From positions 2,792,090-2,856,089 of the forward strand of contig NZ_CP102282.1 of assembly GCF_025150745.1 (NCBI RefSeq): a DNA stretch of 64,000 nucleotides. Direction: 5' to 3'. The position numbers and the translations under genes are program-made. Shown here one piece after another: positions 55,553-64,000 of the stretch (positions are counted from its first letter, which is position 1; every line of letters starts with the position of its first letter). The notes beneath the pieces were generated by a model that saw only the letters and a program-made list of their open reading frames with translations, did no database searches and was not told the DNA's origin. This stretch comes from Eubacterium ventriosum (GTDB lineage: Bacteria > Bacillota > Clostridia > Lachnospirales > Lachnospiraceae).

Positions 55553-57865
55553 TTGAATCGATGCGATTTTTCTTCTATTAGCACTTGCTTAAAAAATCAT
55601 ATCAGCGAAAGTAATCAAATGAGTCAGCCTGATTTTTTATACGAATTATTTGAAGATTTTATGGATGATCCGGCAAATCAGGATTTTTCAATGGATAACG
55701 GTCTGGTTTGCCGCTGGATGACTGGTCAGGCTAAAATCAGTCCTAAAATATCCGCTTACTATTCCAAGCCATCCAACCAGGAAAAATTAGCCCATACCAT
55801 CCACCAGAATCTTCTTCCACTGATGTCTGACTGTAATATGGCTATAGAAGATATTTACACTTTATTCATTCAGGATGACAGCATCTCAGATGCGAAAAAG
55901 AAAAATCTGACTCCCTTATATAAACCAGCCAGTTCAAGACTGCTGTTTCTTGCAAAACTGATTTCTTTTGGCATGGAACGTCAATTCATCAAACGTAATA
56001 CCAAAAATCAGAAGCTGCTCGCCGGAGGAGCTTTATCCCCCATTGTGCTGGATTATATTATGGACAGTGAGGTTCCGAAACCATGCCGTCATTTTATCGG
56101 AAGAGATAAAGAACTGGAAGAATTATATACCATGCTTGAGGAAAACCGTCATGTTTTTCTTTACGGAATTGCCGGCATCGGAAAAAGTGAACTTGCCAAA
56201 GCCTACGCAAAGCGGTACATGAGGCATTACACCAATATCCTTTATGTAGAATATACCGGCAATCTTCATCAGGATATTACTGACATGGATTTTATTGATG
56301 ATCCACCAGAAATCAGTGAACAGGAACGGTTTCAAAGACATAACCGTTTTCTGCGTTCTCTGAAATCTGATACTCTGTTGATCATAGACAATTTTAATGT
56401 CTCTGCTACACAAGACAGCTTTCTGTCAGTAGTATTAAAATATCGCTGCCAGATTTTGTTTACAACCAGAAGCAAACTGGATGAATACTGTACTCTGCCA
56501 TTAAAAGAAATATCGGATATGAACGCTCTCTTCCAGCTGGCATCAGTATTTTATTCAGAGGCAGACACGTACCGGGCAACAGTTGAAAAGATCATCGAAA
56601 CTGTTCACGCTCATACTTTTGCCGTGGAACTGGCAGCAAAACTTCTGGAAAATGGAATCTCAACTCCAAACCAGTTATTAACAAGACTTCAGGTGGAAAA
56701 AGCATCTTTCCACAACGAAGATAAAATTAAAATAATCAAAGATGGACAAAGCAGCAAAGCCACCTATTACAGTCATATCCATACGCTATTTTCTTTATAC
56801 ACTTTATCTCTTGAACAGCAGGATACCATGTGTAATATGTGCTTTCTTCCTTCCACCGGTATTTCCGCCCGTATATTTGCCAAATGGCTGGAACTGCCCA
56901 CACTAAATGAGATCAACGATTTAATTGAGACTGGTTTTGTCCAGACAACAAAACGTCGCACTATCTCTCTGCATCCGATGATTCAGGAAATCACCCTTTC
57001 AGAGACAAAACCATCTGTAACTCGTTGCCACATATTACTGGATTCTTTACAGAAAATATGTTTAATGCATGGGATTGAAGTTGATTATTACAAGAAACTG
57101 TTTCAAACAATCGGAAATATCATAGAATTGATTGAAAAGGATGATATACCAAAGTATCTGCTTTTTCTGGAAAATGCATTTCCATACATGGATAACTATA
57201 ACTACCACAAAGGTATGAATGGAATCATTCAGGAACTGAAATGTCTATTAAAGACAAAAAACATTGGCACTGACTCTGACCAGGCATTATTGCTGGATTT
57301 TCAGGCAGCCCTTGAAACCAAACCTGAAAAAGCAATAAAACTGGAAAAGGATGCTCTTGCCCAGATAGAAAATATCACTGCAGACAATGCTCGCCTTGTT
57401 TCCAACCTTCATGCCAATCTCGGAGGACTTTACCGCATGAACGGTCATCCCGATCTTGCAAGAGAACACATGGAAAAAAGTATCTCACTGCTTGACCAAT
57501 TTAACCTGCTTCATATAAATGACAGCATACCTCAGATTGCCAATTATGCAATGTTCCTGACAGAACAGCAGGAACCTGAAAGAGGGATCTCCGAATTACA
57601 AAAATTATCCGGCATCATCAAGGAATACCATTCCGATGACTGTCTGGATTATGCCAAAGTTCAGGAAACCCTTGCAACCATTTATCTGATGACCGCCAAT
57701 CTTTCACAAGCTAAAATACATTTTAAAAAAGCTTTTAAAATATATGAAAAAATTTGGGCTGATGAACCAGAATTGATTGAAGCAAAATATCAGGAAATTC
57801 AGGAGTTATATCCACAGATTGGATTTTCCATTGGAAAAAATCTATCCCTTCTTTTAACAAAATAA
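55553..57865 (+). CDS. STAND NTPase with NB-ARC and TPR domains
   Basis: 770 residues. Start is TTG at 55553 with AAAGGGG 8-9 bp upstream; no ATG fits. N-terminal helical region 1-175 (unknown), then NB-ARC: FIGRDKELEEL, Walker A GIAGIGKS (205-212), Walker B LLIIDN (Asp279), TTRSK (304-308), a winged helix with LHPMIQEI near 475, and TPR-like helices from about 590 to the end (ANLGGLYRMNGHPDLAREHMEKSISLL). Bacterial NLR-like ATPases of this plan act in phage defence or as signal-responsive regulators. Next to CptIN, suggesting a defence segment; no effector domain is recognised. Confidence 0.8.
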   Translation: MNRCDFSSISTCLKNHISESNQMSQPDFLYELFEDFMDDPANQDFSMDNGLVCRWMTGQAKISPKISAYYSKPSNQEKLAHTIHQNLLPLMSDCNMAIEDIYTLFIQDDSISDAKKKNLTPLYKPASSRLLFLAKLISFGMERQFIKRNTKNQKLLAGGALSPIVLDYIMDSEVPKPCRHFIGRDKELEELYTMLEENRHVFLYGIAGIGKSELAKAYAKRYMRHYTNILYVEYTGNLHQDITDMDFIDDPPEISEQERFQRHNRFLRSLKSDTLLIIDNFNVSATQDSFLSVVLKYRCQILFTTRSKLDEYCTLPLKEISDMNALFQLASVFYSEADTYRATVEKIIETVHAHTFAVELAAKLLENGISTPNQLLTRLQVEKASFHNEDKIKIIKDGQSSKATYYSHIHTLFSLYTLSLEQQDTMCNMCFLPSTGISARIFAKWLELPTLNEINDLIETGFVQTTKRRTISLHPMIQEITLSETKPSVTRCHILLDSLQKICLMHGIEVDYYKKLFQTIGNIIELIEKDDIPKYLLFLENAFPYMDNYNYHKGMNGIIQELKCLLKTKNIGTDSDQALLLDFQAALETKPEKAIKLEKDALAQIENITADNARLVSNLHANLGGLYRMNGHPDLAREHMEKSISLLDQFNLLHINDSIPQIANYAMFLTEQQEPERGISELQKLSGIIKEYHSDDCLDYAKVQETLATIYLMTANLSQAKIHFKKAFKIYEKIWADEPELIEAKYQEIQELYPQIGFSIGKNLSLLLTK

Positions 57866-57874
57866 GCATACTTT

Positions 57875-57897
57875 ACGGCGGGCAAGTTGCCCGCCGT
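57875..57897. terminator. bidirectional terminator hairpin
   Basis: ACGGCGGGC-AAGTT-GCCCGCCGT, nine G/C-rich pairs, between the convergent NB-ARC and ABC genes. T-rich sequence is weak on both sides. Confidence 0.65.
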
Positions 57898-57902
57898 TAT
57901 AT

Positions 57903-58775
57903 TCAACTATTCGTCAAATAAATATATGCATCTTCCAAAGTGATATCATTATCTAGGACACAATTCTCATTTGGCTTTCCTTTGCTTAATACTTTCATAT
58001 GAATTCCATTTTCTACATACTGCTTAGATGATATAGAATAATTGGCTTCTAACAAACGGGCTTCTTCTGCATTTTGTACCGTACAATTCCAAACACAACC
58101 CTTTGCATTTTCCAGTAACCCACTCACGCTTCCAGAATATAAAAAACTTCCTTTTTTCATAATGGCAAGCTGTGTACAGGTTGCTGCTAAATCTTCTACT
58201 ACATGAGTGGAAAACAGCACAGTTCTATCCTTTGAAAAATCAACCAAAAGATTGCGAATCCTGATTCTTTCTTCCGGATCTAACCCAGTTGTTGGTTCAT
58301 CAATAATCAAAAAATCCGGATTATTAAGAAGTGCTTGTATGAGTCCGACACGTCTCTTCATACCACCAGATAATTGCCGCATTTTTTTATTCTGATGCTC
58401 TGTAAGAGAAGTCTTTTCCAGATAATAGGTAATTCTTTGTTCGAGGTCATTTCTGGATACTCCTGACAGTCCTCCCATATATACAAGGCATTCTTTCACC
58501 GTAAGATTCGGATATAAGTCGATTTCCTGTGGAAGATAACCAATCTTTTTCTGTATTTTCTCATAATTTCCCTCGTTATACAGAATTCCATCAAGCGAAA
58601 CCATTCCTTCCGTTTGTTTTAAAACGGTTGTAAGAACCCTCATCAGCGTGGTTTTTCCCGCACCATTTTCTCCCAAAAGTCCGTAAATTCCCTTAGGTAT
58701 TTCAAGAGATGCCTTATTTACTGCAACTACACCATTTTTAAATCTAACTGTTAAATCATTTATTCTAATACTCAT
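57903..58775 (-). CDS. ABC transporter ATP-binding protein
   Basis: 290 residues. Walker A GLLGENGAGKTTLM, signature RQLSGGMKRRVGLIQALLNNP, Walker B FLIIDEPTTGLDPEERIR, switch VLFSTHVVEDLA. Exporter-type ATPase with a C-terminal extension, as in YtrB/BcrA-like systems. Last gene of RR-HK-permease-permease-ATPase; probably self-protection against an antimicrobial or a bacteriocin exporter. ATG after AAGGGGATAGATT. Confidence 0.92.
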   Translation of the reverse strand: MSIRINDLTVRFKNGVVAVNKASLEIPKGIYGLLGENGAGKTTLMRVLTTVLKQTEGMVSLDGILYNEGNYEKIQKKIGYLPQEIDLYPNLTVKECLVYMGGLSGVSRNDLEQRITYYLEKTSLTEHQNKKMRQLSGGMKRRVGLIQALLNNPDFLIIDEPTTGLDPEERIRIRNLLVDFSKDRTVLFSTHVVEDLAATCTQLAIMKKGSFLYSGSVSGLLENAKGCVWNCTVQNAEEARLLEANYSISSKQYVENGIHMKVLSKGKPNENCVLDNDITLEDAYIYLTNS

Positions 58776-58778
58776 AAT

Positions 58779-59435
58779 CTATCCCCTTTTCTTTAAAGCC
58801 ATTGGTAATACTGCAAATAAAAGCAGACCCACTATAAAAGACACAATCGTTCCATAAATCCAACTCTCGGACATTAATTGATTAACTTCACAAGAGCTGA
58901 AAGAAAACAATCCCAGATTCCCGAAAAATGAACTGCCCGCTTTCGATATAAGACCAATGACAATTCCAAATAAACCTCCTATACCTGCCCACATATTTCC
59001 AATCAATGTACACAAAATCACAGAGCATATACTCCAAAGCCAGATGGTTCCGAACATTGCAATGAAAAATAAAAGGAATATCTGAGTGCCCGAAACGCCT
59101 TCGTTTACACTGCCCGGTTTTTGCCAGAAAAACAAAACATATCCAACACAGGAAAGTATTAATAAATATAATATTTGAACGCACACTCTCTGTGATATTA
59201 CTTTTAACTGCTTTTTTTGATCATACAAATGAAATACATCGGCACGCTTACTTTTTACTTCCATCAAATATGTGTCACTACAAAAAATAATTGTTAAAAA
59301 TGCTATTGGAGACTGAATCGCTGAACCGATTTCTTCATAGTATATAATCGGATGAATAGCACACAATATCAGTATAAATGCGCATGAATAAAAAATCTTA
59401 TATAACGACAGGCAGTTTTTTAGTTCCGTTTTCAA
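58779..59435 (-). CDS. ABC transporter permease subunit
   Basis: 218 residues from TTG at 59435, supported by GGAGGAGG 5 bp upstream; an earlier ATG lacks a ribosome binding site. Six hydrophobic segments. The TTG overlaps the stop of the upstream permease (TTGA), so translation is coupled. ABC-2 type permease without recognisable substrate motifs; stands with the ATPase 3 bp downstream. Confidence 0.75.
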   Translation of the reverse strand: MKTELKNCLSLYKIFYSCAFILILCAIHPIIYYEEIGSAIQSPIAFLTIIFCSDTYLMEVKSKRADVFHLYDQKKQLKVISQRVCVQILYLLILSCVGYVLFFWQKPGSVNEGVSGTQIFLLFFIAMFGTIWLWSICSVILCTLIGNMWAGIGGLFGIVIGLISKAGSSFFGNLGLFSFSSCEVNQLMSESWIYGTIVSFIVGLLLFAVLPMALKKRG

Positions 59436-60502
59436 TGAACCCTCCTCCTTTTCCAGATTGTAACAGAAATACATACTAATATAACTGATGAAATTACAAG
59501 CATAATCTGATTTATGTTTGACATTTGGGCTACGTGTGTTTCAAAAAATCTGCCAGGGAATCGCACCATAATAGAGAACGGTCTCATATAATAAATATCA
59601 TTCTTCATGGTCAGCATATTTGAATATATAATGTGTAAAAACAAGATTGGTGCTGCCGGAAGCGGATTTTTAAATATTACTGCTGTAATTGTATAGACAC
59701 AACATATCATCAAAAGATTCGGCACAATATAGATCAGAGAATTCACGCAAAAATCAATTGGTGTTACTGGAAAGCCCGATTCTAAAGACGTTTTCAAACA
59801 CAGCATAAAGAATATAATATTCAAAATCACTAATACTCCCAGCATACTAATGAATCCGCTTATTACTTTCCCACATATATATTGGATTGCCGTAACAGGC
59901 TTTGTATGTAATAATTCATAGGTACTTTTTCGTGTATCCTGAATAAATAGAAATGATAGCAAGACTGTTGCAAAAAAGGCCATATGCAATCCTGCAAAAT
60001 CCGTAAATTTTTTTGCAAAGTACCATGAAAAAGAATGTTCGGATAATTTCTGTTCGATATAATGATTGATTTCTTCTGCTGTCCCCTTATGAATTTCAAG
60101 GTCTTCATAAGCATATAACGCATTATAATAGCCATATTGGGATTCCAAAAACTCAGAAGCAGTCTTTACATCCATATTCTGAATTTCTTTCATTACATGA
60201 TCCGCTTCCTGCCTGCTAAATCCAAAACCATTTTGGGAGGTGTCCATTAACGTCTCTTTGATCGTATCTTCCCACTCCCTTCTTCTTTCTTTATCATCAG
60301 ATGTGGGAATGTACCCATCCATGACATCGGCATCTTCCAATGCTACATCATTTTGTGTGACCTGTTCATTCTGTTTGATATAATGAATTTGCAAATACGG
60401 TGACAGACATTGATACATACTGGCGACTATAATAATCAAACCAACCCACAAAACAGGGTTCTTTAAATAATCAAGTATACTTCTTTTTATGATTGTTTTC
60501 AT
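59432..60502 (-). CDS. ABC transporter permease, ABC-2 type
   Basis: 356 residues from the ATG at 60502 (AAAGGAAGAGATGCA upstream). One N-terminal helix (LWVGLIIIVASMYQCL), a 160-residue extracytoplasmic acidic domain, then five helices, with FIQDTRKSTYELLHTKPVTAIQYICGKVISGF, the usual ABC-2 exporter arrangement. The large outer domain may sense or bind the exported compound. Operon with a second permease and ATPase. Confidence 0.8.
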   Translation of the reverse strand: MKTIIKRSILDYLKNPVLWVGLIIIVASMYQCLSPYLQIHYIKQNEQVTQNDVALEDADVMDGYIPTSDDKERRREWEDTIKETLMDTSQNGFGFSRQEADHVMKEIQNMDVKTASEFLESQYGYYNALYAYEDLEIHKGTAEEINHYIEQKLSEHSFSWYFAKKFTDFAGLHMAFFATVLLSFLFIQDTRKSTYELLHTKPVTAIQYICGKVISGFISMLGVLVILNIIFFMLCLKTSLESGFPVTPIDFCVNSLIYIVPNLLMICCVYTITAVIFKNPLPAAPILFLHIIYSNMLTMKNDIYYMRPFSIMVRFPGRFFETHVAQMSNINQIMLVISSVILVCISVTIWKRRRVH

Positions 60503-60617
60503 TGCATCTCTTCCTTTCTTTATTTCTTTAACAACATCATACAAATCAATTCTCAATAAATTCACAACAAAAAAGACCAAAACCACTTTTTTGTGATTTC
60601 AGCCTTATAAAGTATTT

Positions 60618-61796
60618 TCATTCAACTTTGAAAAGAGCTTCTACATGGGCACCGCCTTGTCTGGCATTATATATTTTCAGATTTCCTCCATGCTTTTCAC
60701 AGAAAATACGAGAAATATACATGCCTAGACCAAAATGCTTTAAATCATCTTGTGGATTCTTATGATAAAATGGCTCTGTTACTTTTTCCTCAGTATCCAC
60801 AAATCCTATTCCATCATCTTCAACAGAAATTATAAGAAAACCATCCTTTTTCTTTATCTGCAAAGCAATACTTTTTTGCGCATATCGAACCGCATTTTCC
60901 AGTAAGTTGTCTGTCACTTCCATGACAAGTTCCTCATCCACTTTCACAACGTTTTGTTCCTGTGCTCTTTCTACCTTACATAATTTACTTTCCTTCTTGG
61001 ACAGCATGACAGCTTCTGCCTCAATCTTTTTTGCCAGTTCCGATAATTCTATCTCTGAGCATTGCAGTTCTCTCTGTTCTAAATTGGACATTTTTCTCAT
61101 GTTTTCCGTAAAATGCTCTATACGGTCAATCTGATACATGCCTGTTTGTAAGATATCAATAACATCCTCTGTTTTTATACTCTCAGCAGAAACAAACTCT
61201 AAGAGCATTTCCTGATACCCACGCAATATGGAAAGTGGAGAACGTATATCATGTGCAATTGCATTCCGCAAAGCCTTCTCGTCATCAATCATTCGCCACA
61301 TCTTTCTGTTGTTATCTGCTAAAGCACTTCGCATCATTTCAAATTCTTTACACAAAGTTCCCATCTCATCTTTATTTTCATAGGACACATGAAAATCCAG
61401 TTCATTATCTGCAATCATTTGTGAGGCATCTTTTAGTTCCTGTAGAGGTGTCTTTAACTTGTTTTTATAAAAAAAGAATACCGCAGCAACACTCCCAACA
61501 ATTGAAAAAATCAATACCGAATATGTTTCCATAAAGTCACACATTTCCGAAAGATGATAGTCCAAACGATTCATCTGCGATTGATTAGGTCTTGATATCT
61601 CAATCTCGTATTTCTTTCCATATTGCTGAAACACGTCCGTATAATCTGCATAATCAATATATTTTTCCCATATTTTATTCTGCATATTTCTTGCAAAATG
61701 AACTGTAAATCCAGATAACAGAAATGCTGCCGTCAAGCTGATCACAAAATAAAACAGAATTGTTTTTTTCAGTGACAAGTTTCTTATTTTTTCCAT
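60618..61796 (-). CDS. sensor histidine kinase
   Basis: 392 residues from the ATG at 61796 (GGGGGAT about 10 bp upstream). Helix 15-35, outer loop, helix 95-115, HAMP (LQELKDASQMIADNELDFHVSYENKDEMGTLCKEFEMMRSAL), HisKA with phospho-acceptor in NAIAHDIRSPLSILRGYQEML, HATPase NLLENAVRYAQ, EDDGIGF, FGLGMYIS. Partner of the upstream response regulator; the start lies inside the frame the intact regulator would have used. Confidence 0.92.
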   Translation of the reverse strand: MEKIRNLSLKKTILFYFVISLTAAFLLSGFTVHFARNMQNKIWEKYIDYADYTDVFQQYGKKYEIEISRPNQSQMNRLDYHLSEMCDFMETYSVLIFSIVGSVAAVFFFYKNKLKTPLQELKDASQMIADNELDFHVSYENKDEMGTLCKEFEMMRSALADNNRKMWRMIDDEKALRNAIAHDIRSPLSILRGYQEMLLEFVSAESIKTEDVIDILQTGMYQIDRIEHFTENMRKMSNLEQRELQCSEIELSELAKKIEAEAVMLSKKESKLCKVERAQEQNVVKVDEELVMEVTDNLLENAVRYAQKSIALQIKKKDGFLIISVEDDGIGFVDTEEKVTEPFYHKNPQDDLKHFGLGMYISRIFCEKHGGNLKIYNARQGGAHVEALFKVE

Positions 61797-61848
61797 CGGT
61801 ATCCAATCCCCCATACAGTTTCTATGTATTCTTTTTCTGAATAATCCG

Positions 61849-62457
61849 CTATTTTTTTCTTATACGCCGTACTAATTCTGTTATCGTTCTACTATCCCCT
61901 TCCGCATCATATCCACAGACTTGTGCATATATACGTTCTTTATCAAACACCTGCCCTGGATGCATGGATAAGAATTCAATAATCTGATATTCAATTTTTG
62001 TGAACTCCATCCTGTGTCCAGCTATAGCTACTATTTTTTCAGAATAATCAATCAGCATTTCATCCATGAAGCGGTATTCCGTTTTTTGTTGATGCCTTTC
62101 TTCTCTCTTTATGTTTGTAACAATCCTCGCTTCCAACTCCCGAAGACTAAATGGTTTCGTAATATAATCATCCCCACCTGAAAGCAACCCATTAATTTTA
62201 TCATCTTCATCAACTCTTGCTGTCAGAAATAAAATTGGACATAACACTTTACTGCGTATCAAACGACATACTTCAATCCCATCCATTCGTGGCATATTGA
62301 TATCCAACAAAATAATATCCGGTTTCATTTTTATTTTATTTAATGCTTCCATTCCGTCTGTAGCCGTAATGGTTTCATATTGTTTCATATTAAAATAACG
62401 ACAAAGCATTTTCACCAATTCTTTATCATCATCGACAACTAAAATCTTGTATTTCAT
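61849..62457 (-). CDS. OmpR-family response regulator, frameshifted near the C-terminus
   Basis: 202 residues from the ATG at 62457 (GGAGGTGGTTTGG upstream). Receiver with VVDDD, Asp in IILLDINMPRMDG, LTARVDEDD, TKPF; winged helix up to ITELVRRIRKK. The frame then stops at an A7 tract (61852-61858); with one more A it would read on as IADYSEKEYIETVWGIGYRWKK and end at 61784, the exact expected C-terminus. Either a recent 1-nt loss, transcript slippage, or a read error. Controls the ABC exporter downstream. Confidence 0.88.
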   Translation of the reverse strand: MKYKILVVDDDKELVKMLCRYFNMKQYETITATDGMEALNKIKMKPDIILLDINMPRMDGIEVCRLIRSKVLCPILFLTARVDEDDKINGLLSGGDDYITKPFSLRELEARIVTNIKREERHQQKTEYRFMDEMLIDYSEKIVAIAGHRMEFTKIEYQIIEFLSMHPGQVFDKERIYAQVCGYDAEGDSRTITELVRRIRKK

Positions 62458-62479
62458 CCAAACCACCTCCAGTATCCAT

Positions 62480-62509
62480 ATTATACGATAAAAAACAATG
62501 AAATCACAA
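62480..62509 (-). promoter_or_regulatory. promoter of the regulator-kinase-ABC operon
   Basis: Minus strand TTGTGA (62504-62509), 18 bp, TATAAT (62480-62485), 23 bp before the response-regulator start. Confidence 0.55.
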
Positions 62510-62677
62510 CAAGAGTACATGAAGAACGTAAGCACAATATATCTTTTTTCTCAATTCCTGCTCAATTTCCCCTCAATGCCTTTTTCCTCCGATTTTCGTA
62601 TGCTTATCCCACAGCAGAGCAGTACCACACCAGTACGACCTGCTGAATCAATCAATACGAAAACGGAGGTATTTTTT

Positions 62678-63595
62678 ATGCGAGAACTCAGAAACACAAA
62701 AATCATTGCTGTAGATCATGGCTACGGCAATATGAAAACAGCAAACACCGTCACACCAACCGGCATCAAAGCCTATGAAACCGAACCAATCTTCACTGGG
62801 AATATTCTGGAATATAACGGCATTTACTACCGGATTGGCGAAGGACACAAAGAATTTATCCCGGATAAAGCTATGGACGAAGAATATTATCTTCTGACGC
62901 TAATGGCTATTGCAAGGGAACTGAATGTCTTTTCCATCCGTGAAGCAGATGTTCATCTGGCTGCCGGACTTCCTCTGACATGGATCAGAACTCAAAGAGA
63001 AGCTTTTCGTTCCTATCTGCTCCAGAATCCAGAAGTCCGTTACCTTTTTAACGGCAAAGAGTATCATCTCCACTTTGTGGGATGCAGCCTTTACCCACAG
63101 GGGTATCCGGCTATCGTAAACCAACTTGGAGATTTCAAGGGAACCAATCTCCTTGCAGATATCGGAAACGGAACCATGAACATTCTGTATATCAACAATA
63201 AGAAAGCGCAGGAGAGCCGATGCTGGACAGAAAAACTTGGTGTAAACCAATGCATGATTGCTGTAAAGAACGCTGTTCTGGACAAATTCGGAGTGAAGAT
63301 TGAAGAATCCACAGTAGAACAGATTCTGCGGTTTGGAACAGCTGACATTTCAGCACCATATCTGGATTGTATTACGTCCATTGCCAGACAGTATGTGGCA
63401 GAACTTTTTGCCACACTCCGCAAATATGAATACAATCCTGACCTGATGCACCTGTATGTGGTTGGCGGCGGTGGATGCCTGATCCGTAACTTCGGAACTT
63501 ATGACCAATCACGAGTCACCATCATTGATGACATCTGCGCCACCGCTAAAGGTTACGAATCTCTGGCTTATATGAGCCTGAAAAGGAGGGGATAA
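62678..63595 (+). CDS. ParM/StbA-like actin-family protein
   Basis: 305 residues from the ATG at 62678 (ACGGAGGT 7 bp upstream); the longer upstream frame is not protein-like. Actin-fold motifs: IIAVDHGYGNMKTAN (phosphate 1), LLADIGNGTMNILYI (phosphate 2) and LYVVGGGGCLIRNF (adenosine). Such filaments segregate plasmids and replicating ICEs. Followed 3 bp later by a small ParR-like gene. Confidence 0.85.
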   Translation: MRELRNTKIIAVDHGYGNMKTANTVTPTGIKAYETEPIFTGNILEYNGIYYRIGEGHKEFIPDKAMDEEYYLLTLMAIARELNVFSIREADVHLAAGLPLTWIRTQREAFRSYLLQNPEVRYLFNGKEYHLHFVGCSLYPQGYPAIVNQLGDFKGTNLLADIGNGTMNILYINNKKAQESRCWTEKLGVNQCMIAVKNAVLDKFGVKIEESTVEQILRFGTADISAPYLDCITSIARQYVAELFATLRKYEYNPDLMHLYVVGGGGCLIRNFGTYDQSRVTIIDDICATAKGYESLAYMSLKRRG

Positions 63596-63598
63596 ACC

Positions 63599-63982
63599 AT
63601 GCAGAACAATATTCGCAACACAAACCTGCGATTTAATCTGGACAAAGAGCAGCAGCGGAAAGCCTGGGAATATTTACAGACGATGAACAGACAGGATTTT
63701 AAATCTTACAGTCAGGTAATCTCTCTTGCACTGGTAGATTATTTTGACCGCTACTACCGCACTCAGTCTGATCCCTATCTGGAAACAAGGGAACGGGAAG
63801 AACTTTTTGTGAAACAGATTGTAGGTGCAGTGGAAAACAGCCTGAAACAGGCATTGCCGCTTTTTCTTTCCGGACTGACTGCAGGTATGGTGCAAAGGGA
63901 GCCCCAAATCAGGGCGTCCTTTCCAACACCTGAAAATTCACAGCCAGATCGTGATGTAGACTGGGATTTTCTTGGCGAATAA
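63599..63982 (+). CDS. small ParR-like DNA-binding partner
   Basis: 127 residues. NTNLRFNLDKEQQRKAWEYLQTMNRQDFKSYSQVISLALVDYFDRYY resembles a ribbon-helix-helix-type N-terminus, followed by a helical, acidic C-terminal region. The position behind a ParM-like gene suggests the centromere-binding adaptor; sequence alone is not decisive. ATG after AAGGAGGGGATAAACC. A further ribosome binding site (GGAGGT) at the window end announces another gene. Confidence 0.65.
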   Translation: MQNNIRNTNLRFNLDKEQQRKAWEYLQTMNRQDFKSYSQVISLALVDYFDRYYRTQSDPYLETREREELFVKQIVGAVENSLKQALPLFLSGLTAGMVQREPQIRASFPTPENSQPDRDVDWDFLGE

Positions 63983-64000
63983 CTGATTGGAGGTGAACAC

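Larger units (their letters stand above)
52600..64000. mobile_element. integrated mobile element (left part, continues past window)
   Basis: A large serine recombinase abuts the chromosomal lysR gene; inward lie a toxin-antitoxin locus, an NB-ARC ATPase, an ABC exporter with two-component control, and ParM/ParR-like maintenance genes, all typical ICE cargo of gut Clostridia. The left junction must lie between 52581 and about 52650. The right end, relaxase and conjugation genes are outside the window, so element type and attachment site are not determined. Confidence 0.65.

Overview
The window looks like a chromosome segment of a low-GC Clostridia, most likely Lachnospiraceae. Evidence: the S10-spc-alpha ribosomal gene order running on into ecfA-ecfA-ecfT-truA-rplM-rpsI; an L17 with a long internal insertion; strong AGGAGG ribosome binding sites; and an integrated element with gut-Firmicutes style cargo (large serine recombinase, CptIN-type toxin-antitoxin, ParM-like gene). 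No rRNA, tRNA or CRISPR array was seen.

Layout. 1-378: frameshifted remnant of a surface-protein gene and a palindromic spacer. 379-25014 (minus strand): the ribosomal protein supercluster, read from rpsJ (S10) through secY, adk, map, infA, rpsM-rpsK-rpsD-rpoA-rplQ, then the ECF transporter module, truA, rplM and rpsI. It is interrupted at 4.9-8.6 kb by an LTA-synthase-like enzyme and a family 2 glycosyltransferase. A consensus promoter and long leader precede rpsJ; a perfect-consensus promoter precedes rplM; an unexplained hairpin-rich 340 bp stretch lies ahead of rpsM. 25.5-38 kb: housekeeping and transport genes (methyltransferase, Sfp-type PPTase, TrkH/TrkA, two MATE exporters, PurC, an orphan LytTR regulator with its own repeat operator, ferredoxin and Crp/Fnr pair, YjbR-MGMT fusion).

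38-44.6 kb: a potassium module, KtrB-KtrA, a membrane-anchored LysR-substrate-like protein, and KdpD-KdpE without KdpFABC. 45-52.6 kb: a redox island of flavodoxins, aldo/keto reductases, flavin reductase, CMD-cupin protein and a DUF4405 membrane protein, with a LysR regulator. Four promoters in it share one rigid architecture (AACC-N4-GGTT box, fixed spacing, ACTTCT block, -10), the clearest sign of an undescribed regulon in the window. Two genes here are decayed.

52.6-64 kb: the left part of a mobile element that continues past the window. A large serine recombinase abuts lysR, followed by a type III toxin-antitoxin locus (two 46-nt RNA repeats plus toxin), a 44-aa small protein, an NB-ARC/TPR STAND ATPase, an ABC exporter with its own two-component system (response regulator frameshifted at an A7 tract), and a ParM/ParR-like pair.
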